64,000 bases of DNA from Antitrichia curtipendula (taxonomy: Eukaryota > Streptophyta > Bryopsida > Hypnales > Leucodontaceae), in assembly GCA_951230915.1 (NCBI GenBank), contig OX579634.1, positions 52,093,570 through 52,157,569 of the forward strand, given 5' to 3'. This document shows, in pieces, positions 54,307-64,000 of this stretch (its first letter is position 1; each line of letters starts with the position of its first letter). A program made the position numbers and the translations under genes. The notes under the pieces were generated by a model. That model did no database searches and was not told the DNA's origin. It saw only the letters and a program-made list of their open reading frames with translations.

Positions 54307-54950
54307 CATTCAGGTCGAGCCGACCTGAATAATATAATGAGTAACGTATTTTCTCCGACCCAAATAGAGTTGATATCCCCTCTTCGGAATAACATGATAA
54401 CCTCATCAATTTAGATCGACTCGATCTGAAACGGCGAACAATATGTGGCTGGTGGATTCTTTTCGTATATCGTGATCGCGATCCGTCATATGTTTTGTTC
54501 GTATGTGCATACAATATTTCATGATTTACTTATTAGGTCGACTTGACCTAAATGGTTTAAATTGGAGTAATGTCTGTCACATGAATTGAGGCAAACTTAA
54601 TGCAGTGACTGACCTGGGTCCATCTGAATTCAGCCTAGACATATCATTCGTTGGAAATGAATTCGGTGTGAATTATAGATTCAGTTTAGGTCGACTCGAC
54701 CTGATAATGAAGCTGTTGAGGTCTTAGTCTTCTCATGTTATCGAGAGCGTCATAGTCTTGTAATTTATTTCGTTTTATGGATGGGAGCATTCAGCTCGAA
54801 TCGACCTAATTAGCATTGGTGAATTTGTATAGAATAGCTATTTCTGTTGTCTTTCAATATATTACGTATGAACTGTATTTGTCACAGTTTTGGTACCTTC
54901 CTACTTGAAGGTAGTTGCATATTATGAACTCTAAGGTCGACTTGAGCTTA
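54307..54950. repeat. Palindrome cluster, right (6 copies)
   Basis: Copies at 54307, 54409, 54531, 54685, 54788 and 54930, spaced about 100-155 bp, directly upstream of the DUF7869-like ORF at 55030. This mirrors the cluster at the 5' side of the multidomain gene. Confidence 0.9.
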
Positions 54951-55029
54951 CATTTGTCTTGTCAGTTTTACCTCTCACACTACAAGCAGTTTACCTTGAT
55001 TACTTTGACTTACCAACTACATTATTGAT

Positions 55030-57933
55030 ATGTCATCAGATGCAATGGATTCCTCGGCAGACCTAGTGGACATGGTGGATTCATCGGACGATGAGTACTA
55101 TCCACGGGCAGAGGAAGTCTTATTATTGGAGTCGTCAGACGATGAACTCCTGAATGCGGATGGAATGATTGCTAACGTCCCAGATTGTGAAGGTCTTCCG
55201 CGTAGGCTCTGGAATACTCGGGTTGTGACTCTGTACAATAAAGCCGGCCTGCTCGTTGGTCAAGGTACCTGCCATAGTGTGAACTCTGACCTTGTTCTCG
55301 GTGTCAGTGGTCCTCTTGGAGACACTCATGTAGCTGTGCACATTTCCAAGACATTTTCTGAGAGTGACTTGCCAAAAGAACAAGAGTGCTCGCTATTTGC
55401 TTGGCCTATTCATTTAGTCCATTGCCGTGGGGCCAGTCTACGTGATCATGAGGCTCGAGATAATTTCAATTGCCTCCAAGCGGCTCTCCTAAATCCACCA
55501 TCTTTGACATCTGCACGCCCGTATACAAGTACCGTCCAAAATCCACCCCGCGAGACTCCTGCAAGAACAAAGGAACTACTCACTCAAGATTCCATCAACT
55601 TGGTGTCCAGCAAAATATGTTGTCGGCTGAATTGTGTTCAGCCATTCCCCAGAGATAAAATACGAGCCTTTCGTGAACGCATGTACCAGAATTCAACCTT
55701 CAAGCACAGAGCCTTTATGAAAACGGAAGTGCACAGACAAACCCATCTTGACCAACGTGGAAGAAGAATGGTAACAATTGAAGAGATACCGGTGTGCATG
55801 CGAGCATGGATGCATATTTCAGGGGTCCCAGAATCCACCTTCTTCCGCTATCAAACATACATGAAGGTCGGACGGGAAGCAATGGAGCACGGCAACAAAG
55901 GATTGGTGAAGCCAAGGAAGCATACTCAACAAGCTACTGCAACATTGAAATGCATCCTAGAGAAAGAGGCGGATCACATGCCACATCGTACGAAGACGCT
56001 GAAGTCGGGAGAGAAGGTTGTATCCATGATTCTCCCCTCCACGTTCCAGTGGAAGGGTAAAATGAAAGAACTCAACGAAGCGAATGCTGCTTTTGGGTTG
56101 AAGGAGTTCTCAATTTCAAACTTGAGCAAGATTAGATGTTCAGCGTTTCCAGAGTATGAGGTGAAGAAACCAGGGGACAATTTTGCACGTTGCGCTACTT
56201 GTGACAAATTGCAAGAGCTTAGGAGGCGTGCTCTTGCTGGGTCTGTCATTGCTTTGAAGTGGTCGCGGAGGTTGGACAAACATCTAGCAATTGCTCATGC
56301 TCATCGAGAGTTGTACTATGCAAACCGCTACCGATCACTTACTTCACCGCACGAGTGCCTCACAATCATGCATGACAAAATGGACCACACGAAAACAGCT
56401 TGTCCAGTCTTCTCCCACAAGAGTAAAGATGTTGATGGTCTAATGAAGTTGCCTGTGTCTGTCACAGGCATGATTGCGCATGGTCATGGAGATGTGCATT
56501 ACGCACATTATGGCTTGGATCTATTCACACATGATTCGAACTACACCATTGGCTCCATGGCAAAGTTGTTGCAAGATTTGGAGTTGCCTCCCAAGTCTTC
56601 TTCTCGGCAGTTGCTTGTGGGTTTGGGGTCCACCAATTTGTTTTGTGCAGTGCTGAAGGGAGCTGAGATGTGCGAAAATTCACTTCCTTCACTGCCAATC
56701 AACTTAGTTCCAGCAACACCTTTACCCCCTATTCTCAATGTGCAAATGGACAATGCCACAGGCGACAACAAGAACAGATATGTTTTTTGTATTTGGTCTC
56801 TTCTTGTTGCGAACAAGATCTTTCGAGAAGTGTATGTGAACTTCATGATTGTGGGTCACACGCACGATGATATTGATGCGTTGTTTGGAAGATGGAGCAT
56901 GCTCTTGAAGAAAGAGAACTTTCCAACAATCCCGGCCCTCATGAAGTCCTTCATGGATGTAGAGTCCATTCCTACTATCCCTCATCTCATAGAAGAGGTG
57001 CCCGATTTCAAGGGTTTCATTGTTGGTAAATGGATGGACGGCGATGAGATTCTCATAGGACACACAAGACCACAACAAGTGAAGTTCTATCTAGATTCGG
57101 CGAGTTGTCCAGTCATGAAGTACAAATTGAAGTGCACGGACGAAGATTGGTTGGGCAAGGATGGCGGAGGGATTAAGTTGTGGAAAAAAGACGCTGAAGG
57201 GCGAAGTCAATGGCTGCGCAGTGTACCGTTGTCAGTTCCACAAAAGGTAATGAAAGGCGTGGAAGACATTGTGAAAGGTGTGTCTGGATTCGTAAAGTAT
57301 TGGGAGAATCTATGCAATGCAGACGTCACTGGAGAATGTCGTAGACGCTACGAGCCAGTTGTGCGCTATTGGTATGGTGTGAAGGTTGCTCTGCAGGAGC
57401 CACTACCATTGTCCACTGTTTTGAAAGACGGGTTCTGGCCAACTACTCGGGTACAAGCAACAAAAGCAGATCAATTAGACGAAGATGGCGAGGACCTTGA
57501 AGAATATGGTGTGGATGATGCTTATGTTGGGCCTTTGAGGGATCGCCCACAACCATCCTTCAGGGTGGCGCGGGATCTCTACGAAGAATACTTTGTTGCA
57601 GTTCGACCTGCAGATGGTGAAAGTCAACCAGTTTGGATTGCCAGGGCGTTGTCCGATCCGAACTGCAATCCTGAGAAGCCGAATTGCGTGCTCATTCAAT
57701 ACTTTTGTCCAACATCAAGGAATCAGGATGTTTGAGATTTCTATACAGGATGGGACAGCGAAAGAGGTCTACGTTGGAAGGTTGATGAAACCGAACCACC
57801 TATTTGGGAGGAAACAAACGCTTTGATGACAGCATGGAAGTTCCTGAACAGAAGAGGTACTCGCAAATGTAGGATCAAGATTTCTACAGCTCAGATTGAA
57901 GTCATCAACCAAAGCTTGGCTTCATATACTTGA
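55030..57933 (+). CDS. DUF7869-like protein, candidate transposase, one in-frame TGA
   Basis: A 967-codon frame from ATG 55030 to TGA 57931 has a single internal TGA (57733-57735). The sequence after it (DFYTGWDSERGLRWKVDETE) is clearly still protein, and CGA to TGA would explain the stop. The N-terminus is acidic. A CATCDKL zinc-knuckle-like motif is at about residue 389. The C-terminal half has LNVQMDNATGDNKNRYVF (about 570) and VGHTHDDIDALFGRWSML (about 608), the signature of DUF7869 proteins. I infer an RNase H-like catalytic fold with acidic residues at LDLFTHD, QMDN and DDID. Palindromes crowd its 5' region. It is the only plausible recombinase in the element. Confidence 0.75.
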
Positions 57934-58571
57934 CATTCTGGAATATTACCCTCGAATTAGTTATAGTATGTTAATTTCATATATTGGATATTTACTATTT
58001 TTTTGTCTTCATTTTAATTTAAATATACCTACTATTACGTGTTCCTACATTCTCTTTTTGGGATATGTTATATTATTTAACTTGCTTAATGTATGTCCAA
58101 AATAGATTTGGAAACGAAATGCGATTGAGAAAAAGGGCAGTGGATATAACCACTCTTTAGTTTGTTAACATGTGAAGCACTTGTCACAATTTGGGATGGG
58201 GGGCCCGTTGGTTGTTACAACTTTCCTGCCTGCAAAGCTCACTTAGCAGTACCAAGTCATGTATCTCTTTCAGTCACTCATACAATTTCAACGGGAATCG
58301 AACTCGGACCACCTGAAGGAGATGAATAGCTTCTCACAACCAAACGTTTAGCTCATGACTTGGTGTTCAAAAATGGTTTTAGAATTCACTTGTATGATCT
58401 TAAACGATAGTATAACCCAAACTTGATTGTATTTGGAGACAAAACTCTCATTTTAATGGAAATTACAATGGTACAACTAATAAATGTAGTGATTCTCAAC
58501 CTGAATTGTCAACATTTAATATTTGAATTTTGAACATGTAAGCGGACAATATTATTTTTAGAGGTTCCCAC
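57934..58571. other. 3' region of the 17.2 kb element
   Basis: AT-rich and non-coding. On the minus strand, 58190-58380 contains a tRNA-like B-box phrase (GAGTTCGATTCCCG) and an A-box-like TGAGCTAAACG, so a SINE-like insertion is likely. Confidence 0.45.
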
Positions 58572-58597
58572 CCTCTCAAAATAATGAATATAACGTT
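58572..58597 (-). repeat. Right terminal inverted repeat of the 17.2 kb element
   Basis: CCTCTCAAAA then TAATGAATATAACGTT. The reverse complement matches the left end at 23 of 26 positions. Confidence 0.88.
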
Positions 58598-58599
58598 CA

Positions 58600-59894
58600 T
58601 TGTCAACTGATTGGATAAGAAGACAGATTCAGGAGGGCAGTTTATCTAGTGTGAGTTTGAACGGAGGAAAGACCAACGTTCCATGGAGTGAGTTCCAAGT
58701 CCAATCGAAGGAATTGGAACCGGATTGGATCAAGAACATAGTGAATCCCTCGAACTATGAGAAGGTGGAGATAGAACCAGGAAAGTGCTTTTTCTTAGGG
58801 AAATCCTTGAACAGAGGTGAGAAAAGGGGCTATGTTAGGTTACTAAAGAAATACCTAAAGGTATTTGCTTGGATTCCATCGGACCTTAGCGGAATTCTAC
58901 CGGATCTAGGAGAACATCGGATTAATCTAGTTGATGGAGCTGTTCCGATCAGACAGCGTCAGTATAGACTCAATCCGAAGTACTCGCTCATGGTAAAGGA
59001 GGAAATTGACAGATTGTTAGAAGCTGGATTTATCTATCCGGTGAACAACTCAGAATGGGTTTCACCTATTGTGGTTGTTCCTAAAAAAGTGGGAGCAGAT
59101 GGGAAGGTGAAGATCCGGGTTTGTCAGGATTTTAGGAAACTAAATGCTTCAACAAAGAAGGATTATTTTCCGTTACCTTTTACAGATATAATCTTGGATC
59201 AAGTATCCGGTCATGAGTGTTATAGTTTCCAAGATGGATTTTCCAGGTACAACCAAGTATCAATCCGTTTGGCAGACCAGTTGAAGACTACTTTCACTAC
59301 GGAGTGGGGAACATTTGCCTTCAACCAGATGCGTTTGGATTATGTAATGCTCCTGGAACATTTCAAAGGCTGATGATGGATATCTTTCGAGACTTCCTCA
59401 GATACTTCTTGGAGGTGTTCATTGATGATTTTGCGGTGTTCAGCAAACAAGACAACCACCTGGAGTTGTTGGAGAAGACCTTCATCAGATGTCAAGAAAC
59501 CGGATTGAAGTTACATCCGGGTAAGTGCTTCATGGGAATGCAATCTGGGATTTTGTTGGGACATGTTGTTAGTAAACGTGGATTGGAAGTTGATGTGGAT
59601 AAGGTCAAGGCCATTCTAGCCTTGGTAGCTCCTACTTGTGTAAGCGGATTTCTAGGATGTGTTGGTTACTATAGGAAGTTCATTGAGGGTTATGCCAAAC
59701 TAGCTAGTCCTTTGACTGAACTTTTGAAAAAAGAAGTAGAGTTCACATGGACTGAGGAGAGACAAAGAGCTTTTGAGGACTTGAAGAGTAGATGGGATCA
59801 TTGGGAAGAGTTTGAACAAGATGGTATCCGCGCACAAGACAGATTGGGACCGGAAGCTAGAATCCGCAGTCCACGTTTACAACACTTCAGATAA
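58600..59894 (+). pseudogene. Ty3-type reverse transcriptase, frameshifted
   Basis: The first frame holds the fingers/palm start (EWVSPIVVVPKKVGADGKVK, RVCQDFRKLNA). At about 59330 a one-base loss shifts the frame. The second frame carries FGLCNAPGTFQRLM, the catalytic FIDDF and the later LGHVVSKRGLEVD and FLGCVGYYRKFI blocks. Normally RNase H follows TWTEERQRAFEDLK. Here the sequence jumps at about 59790 into integrase C-terminal sequence, so RNase H and the integrase core are deleted. The enzyme would copy RNA to DNA; this copy cannot. Confidence 0.88.
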
Positions 59895-60384
59895 GACTAC
59901 CACTGGGAAGAGTCCCTTCTTTCTTGTTTTTGGACAGATAGCATTGCACAAGATAGAGATGGAGATTGAGACTCTGCGAGTTATGGCATCCAGAAGGGGA
60001 GACCAAGTTCCAGATTCGAAGTTCCGGTTATTGGCGATTGAGGATCTGGAGGAAGCTCGTGGTGACGCTCTTCAGCAAACAATAGCTGTCCAATACAGAA
60101 TAAAGAAGGACTTTGATGGAAGATTGCCAAAACATCATGGAGTATTGGAAGGAGGATTGGTTTTGCTCTATGACAACCGTTATGAAGAGTTTCTGGGGAA
60201 ACTATTTACAACATGGATGGGACCATATCGGATAAGTCAAATCTTTTTCAATGGCTCACTCCAACTTGAGGATCTTCAAGGAAATTGGCTTGGTACTAGA
60301 ACCAATGGGTCTAGGATCAAACATTACAATCTAGAAAAATTCTCTGATTTGGACTCAGATCCAGATGCTAGTAATCCAGTTTAG
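59795..60384 (+). pseudogene. Integrase C-terminal part
   Basis: Contains VHVYNTSDKTTTGKSPFFLV, the end of the Ty3-type integrase core (the Y-N...H-stt-g-sPf...G pattern). A C-terminal fold follows with GGLVLLYDNRYEEFLGKLFT and TWMGPYRISQIFFNGSLQL. The HHCC zinc region and the first catalytic acids are missing because of the deletion junction near 59790. It ends at TAG 60382-60384. Confidence 0.8.
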
Positions 60385-60427
60385 ACTTAGGACTCTTACT
60401 TTAGTGTTCGCAGAGACGCTCACATTT

Positions 60428-60440
60428 GAAAATAGGGTGA
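60428..60440 (+). promoter_or_regulatory. Polypurine tract
   Basis: GAAAATAGGGTGA directly precedes the 3' LTR, the expected plus-strand priming site. Confidence 0.6.
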
Positions 60441-62347
60441 TGTGGGAGCCCGGAAAGTAAGATAAGTCTTGATTAGTGAGAAAAGTAGAGGAAGGAGTTA
60501 ATAGGGGTACAATTTTTTGGTTTATCTAAGGATAATCTAAACACCTTACCACAATTAACGTTTCATACTAATAGAGTAATGGTAGATAGATAATTAGGTT
60601 AAGACCAGTAGCTAAAGTTTCTTGTTTTTATTGAGAATCGGAACCGGATTGAGATCCGGGATTGTTCCAAATACCGGGCCCGGGTTTCAAAATATAAAGA
60701 GAGGTATCTTTTCGGGAGTTACCATTCGGGAGAAGAGAAGTTACCCAGTCAGTCAGCAAAGGAGAAGAGCGAATCCGAATCCGGATTTGAATCCAAGTCC
60801 CAACTCGACTTGGAAGAGGAAGAGGAAGACGAAGAGGAAGAGGAATCTGATTTGGCCTTGATTTCTCCATCCAGCTTTAAGGGGAAGACTTTAGCTAAGG
60901 GTAAGACAACTAAGCCTTCAACCAATAGAAAACAGTCACTAAAAAAGGGCGTCTCCAAAACCAAGGGACCTTCTCCAAAGAAAGATAGAAAGTAGAAGTA
61001 TGAGTATGAGTTCTTAGGATAAGCCTAGGAATAGTAGGCGGAAAGTACAATAAAATAAAGTAGAGTTCAGTTAACTTAATTATAGGAAAATAAAGTAGAG
61101 TTTAGTTCAGTTAAGTGAAGGAAAGTTAAAGCTTTTGAGTGTTAGAAAGTTAGTTGACAACTACTTTTTGAGATGCATGCACCTAGACGCGAGTTTCTAT
61201 GATTTTAGGATCTAAAGATCCACCTTTTGCGGATTGTCTTGTAGTTAGACAGTTAGTTTGGAAGGATAAGGAATGATCCTGGTCCTCTCCTTTTTTATCC
61301 AAAGTGCCAGTTAGGGTGCCTTGGAGGTTAGTATTTAAAGGGGTTCAAAGTGTTGAAACCCCAAGCATTCTTACTCTTGTTGTTTTCTTCATTTTTATGC
61401 AAACCTCAGAAATCCTTTTACACCGGTTGGTCTGAATAAGTCTTGATTGTGTAGATTGGTATGCCTTGAAATGCGTTGTTGCATGTGCGGATAGCTCGTC
61501 TTTGTATAGTGAAGAAGGAAGAAAGGATCCCCCGGGTTTCATCAGGATCCAAGTCCAGATAGTCTAAAAGAGTTGGTCTATCAAATCTTTGTCTACTAGG
61601 GGGAAGTCTAGGTGTTGAAGTTTCTAGAGAGTCTTCTGTTTCAGGATAGCCGTTCCTAGGTTAAGGTTTGCCTTTCAGGAGGAAGGGGGAGCGCTTGCCA
61701 AAGTCTGAGAGGTCCTATTGTTTCCGAGAGAGAGAGACAGGAAGATAATTAGATCCCTTAGTTAATAGAGTACCAGGTCTAGGCTGTTAGAATTGGATCT
61801 AGGTAGGTCTGTCGTTGTAATAAGAGAGGATACAAGGGGGGGTTTCCTGAGTGACCTGTTGGACTGAAATCAATCCTAGTCCGGCTGTAAGGAAGTACCT
61901 GTATCCGGGAGTTTTGTGTTGTTTCTTTGTGTGTTTTGTGTTGTTTAGTGAAACTCCATTCACTCTAAACTATTGGAGGGTAGGGTATACGTTCCCTCCC
62001 TTAATCCCAAGAGCGGAACCCTCTTAATAGAGGTTAAACTACTTTGGTTACTAAGGAGTTGATACAAATTAGGTTGTTCTCTGGTTTGTGGAAGTTGGTG
62101 AATAGTATTGAAATAGCTTAAGACCAAAAGGGAGTTTTAGGAGGTGTAGGATAAGGAAGTGAGAGTTCGGGCCTGAAAATTTGGATTCCTTTCCCTTAAG
62201 CTGTTTCCTATTTCCGTGTGAGGGAAACCCGGAATTTTGGTGATGTTACCAATAAGATCCTTTGGGAACGATACACGAGTCACTTTAGGTGTTTTTAAGT
62301 CTATTTAACATCTAAAAGTGGGATTTGTGCTTTCTTGTGCTATGACA
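60441..62347 (+). repeat. 3' LTR
   Basis: Same 1907 bp length as the 5' LTR. I see differences at the 11th-12th base region (CCCGG against CCCAG), one C/G in the CCGGGCCCGGG stretch, and two near the end. TATAAA at 60693-60698. Confidence 0.95.
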
Positions 62348-62923
62348 AAGCACACAGAGCTTGCATGGGCACTGATGCACCTTATGAATGGAGTGCACAG
62401 CACTGGACATTTGCACAATGATCTTCAGCACTTGGACAACATTATGTTTCACTTTCCCGATGATGAGTCACGTATTTACATTGAAGTTTGTGATTGGAAC
62501 ATGACTACTTTACGTAATGAACCAATGAAGTCCTTGTACAAATTCACCTCTCAGAGTGAGAAGACTGAGACCTTGAAAAAGAAGTGGTGGATGGACTCTT
62601 CTATTGCATACTTGCATAGAAGAGATGCGGATGTATCAACGATACCGGATTTATCACGTAAATTGGAGGAATATGCAGTTGGTCGAATAGCTCAAGCCAT
62701 CAACAATGGTTGCATGTCAGGGGCCTACGTGAGCTTGCATCGGGAAAATGAAGAACATACAAGATTTAGCCATGAGAATTTGGCAAAGATTTTTTACTTT
62801 TACTTGGAGCGCCTTTGTGATTCGGTGATTGATTCTCGAGGTAGCTTGTCAGAAATCATCCATCGATTTACCAATAATTACAACTGGCCTATTCTGGATG
62901 AACACTTCCGCCACTCATATTAG
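62348..62923 (+). pseudogene. Kinase-like gene, 3' part
   Basis: Removing the retroelement and one copy of the duplication joins RWRKKR in frame to ELAWALMHLMNGVH. Then HLHNDLQHLDNIMFHF resembles a protein-kinase-like catalytic loop (H-x-D/N-L ... N), followed by IYIEVCDWNM in the place of the DFG motif. In the fold family the H-N-D-L loop is used by several phosphotransferases. The rest is helical with no recognised domain and ends HFRHSY at 62923. Substrate unknown. The gene is dead (two upstream stops and the insertion). Confidence 0.55.
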
Positions 62924-63454
62924 TGTCTATGATGTAAGTGGACTATATAGAACTATAGAAGTATTAGGTAAATATAAAAGTGAATACAGAAATCAATATG
63001 ATTGTGTGCAAGGATTTTCTTATATATATATGCACCATCAATGTATGCCAATATATGTGCACCCTTATAATTGATATAAAGTTTAGAAATGTTTGTGTGT
63101 TTTGAAACTTCCAATGTCCAATGTCTACCATCTATTTATGCATTCATCATATGTTTTGCTTGAAATCCTTGGATGAGAAGTGCAATGCAATAATTATTGT
63201 TGATGAATGTTAGCTTAGTATGGTTGGGTACAAAATTGTATAATCAATGTTGTTTACATATAATGATAATAGAATTTTATAATACGCAAATATTTTTTAT
63301 ATTGCAAAATAATACAGTTGATACTTGAACGATAACGCTATGATGATACCAAGTACCAACCTTCAAATACATTTTAATACAATATATTTATATCAAAGTA
63401 TATTAGTACGTAAATGCTAATCGTCGAGATGCCAATATTTTTGTACTATGATTG
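62924..63454. other. AT-rich intergenic DNA
   Basis: No gene or element end is seen. It is the 3' flank of the kinase-like pseudogene. Confidence 0.4.
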
Positions 63455-64000
63455 TCACACTCCATAATCCAATGGCAAAAGATTCCAAGGCCCACTCGAT
63501 TGTGAGACAATGCCTAAAATAGCTGTACCTACTTTACTCGGAATCTGAATGGATGTCATCTCTACGTTTTGGTGGTGTAGAACCAGATCCATAAATGCCA
63601 AGATATGGTCCTCTACCCCAAGTGCATCCATAGTTGCTTGACGTAGCTCCTTGATTGGGATTCTATAGTAAGGACCTCCAAAAGTTGAAGGAGGAACTAC
63701 ATCACAGTGCTGAGACCTTCCTTGCTTTGGTTCAACATGACGAGAGCCTGTGTGGCGCTCATATGAACCACCCGTAGTAGATTCGGGATAGTATTGGGAG
63801 CTTCATTGGCTAGATCCAAAATCATTTGTGGTTCCATGGCTTCTTTCTGGATTGTAATAAATACCTCAGGGGTCGGTAGCATAGTGTAGAACCCTTTGAC
63901 CATCTTGTGAACTAGATGGAGTACAATCATGTTGGTAGGACCTCTCATGCCCTTGTTGTTGACCCCGATCCTCTATGCTTCTACGCATAGCTTCTTGCAT
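63455..64000 (-). pseudogene. Decayed ORF running off the window end
   Basis: The minus frame entering at 64000 reads MQEAMRRSIEDRGQQQGHER and stays open to TGA 63455-63457 except for two TGA codons (near 63890 and 63805), each explained by CGA to TGA. The protein is glutamine/serine-rich, then helical near GGPYYRIPIKELRQATMD. No domain recognised. It may be the C-terminal tail of another transposon protein. Confidence 0.45.

Larger units (their letters stand above)
41385..58597. mobile_element. 17.2 kb DNA element with inverted repeats, candidate new transposon type
   Basis: The left end reads AACGTTATATTCATTA, then AAATGAGAGG. The right end is its reverse complement with three central substitutions (23 of 26 match). 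The outermost AACGTT is self-complementary, so it can be a 6 bp target duplication or part of the repeat. The element proper is then about 41391-58591. It sits in pol of a retroelement whose coding resumes on both sides. Two divergent gene units face the ends: a multidomain gene leftward and a DUF7869-like gene rightward. About 20 shared palindromes mark its introns and 5' regions and occur nowhere else in the window. Confidence 0.9.
29383..62347 (+). mobile_element. Ty3-type LTR retroelement (Athila/Tat-like) with two nested insertions
   Basis: Two 1907 bp LTRs (29383-31289 and 60441-62347) have TG...CA ends and no length difference. I count about four substitutions between them. The flanks are AAGCG and AAGCA, a 5 bp duplication with one CpG-type change. 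A primer site for tRNA-Asp, gag zinc knuckles, retropepsin, reverse transcriptase and integrase C-terminal region occur in order on the plus strand. Subtracting the CACTA insertion and the 17.2 kb insertion leaves about 8.1 kb. RNase H and the integrase core are deleted, and gag-pol has stops, so this copy needed help to move. Confidence 0.93.

Noticed and set aside
42631..54950. CRISPR-like array
   Set aside because: The palindromes have irregular spacing, no uniform spacers, and lie in a plant element.
20409..57735. In-frame stops as a variant genetic code or U-to-C editing
   Set aside because: All three stop codons occur, alongside frameshifts and deletions. U-to-C editing is known from organelles of some seedless plants, not nuclear transposons. 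Decay is simpler.
41385..58597. Integrated large DNA virus
   Set aside because: No capsid, packaging ATPase or DNA polymerase genes are visible; short inverted ends and the insertion site fit a transposon.
59320..59340. Programmed frameshift in reverse transcriptase
   Set aside because: It falls inside the catalytic domain, where no functional shift is expected; a one-base deletion is simpler.
29383..62347. Identical blocks at 29.4 and 60.4 kb as an assembly duplication
   Set aside because: They have TG...CA ends, a primer site after one, a polypurine tract before the other and flanking near-duplications, so they are LTRs.

Overview
The window looks like nuclear DNA of a land plant or close streptophyte relative with a large, repeat-rich genome. 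The signs are plant-type CACTA, hAT and Ty3 elements, a tRNA-Asp primer-binding site typical of plant Athila/Tat retroelements, a Stowaway-type MITE, TTTAGGG-like tracts and plant-type introns. The species cannot be named from sequence alone. Almost everything here is mobile DNA or decayed genes, and much of it is nested.

Layout. 1-3717: 3' part of a CACTA transposon (its 5' end is outside the window) with a small CACTA-like MITE inside it. 4121-4541: hAT-type MITE. 4935-9588: a poorly resolved multi-exon minus-strand gene with a RING-like exon. 9613-12016: solo LTR ending about 25 bp from that gene's probable start codon. 12.5-19.5 kb: a decayed RING gene split by a 3.1 kb inverted-repeat element that itself holds foldback repeats and a SINE. 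20.4-23.8 kb: a hAT transposase pseudogene with three in-frame TGA codons and a hairpin MITE. 24580-25675: non-autonomous CACTA element. 28.5-29.4 and 62.3-62.9 kb: two halves of one kinase-like pseudogene.

The kinase-like gene is split by a 33 kb nested structure. A Ty3-type LTR retroelement (29383-62347, two 1907 bp LTRs differing at about 4 sites) carries a CACTA element (32398-40041, target duplication GAG) in its gag-pol region and a 17.2 kb DNA element (about 41391-58591) in pol. Because both sit inside a young retroelement, both moved recently.

The 17.2 kb element is the most interesting object. Short terminal inverted repeats bound it. Leftward it carries a six-exon gene whose conceptual product of about 1540 residues joins a ParB-like region, a DNA-methyltransferase-like region, a proline-rich coiled-coil region and an FCP1-type phosphatase domain. 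Rightward it carries a 967-codon ORF resembling DUF7869 proteins, my candidate transposase. About 20 copies of an odd-length palindrome, consensus TCAGGTCGANTCGACCTGA, lie only in introns and 5' or intergenic DNA of this element. I infer that they are recognition or modification sites for an element protein. Between the two genes lie a 177 bp satellite array and a Stowaway-type insertion. Each of the two large genes has one in-frame stop explicable by a single C-to-T change, so this copy may be newly dead.
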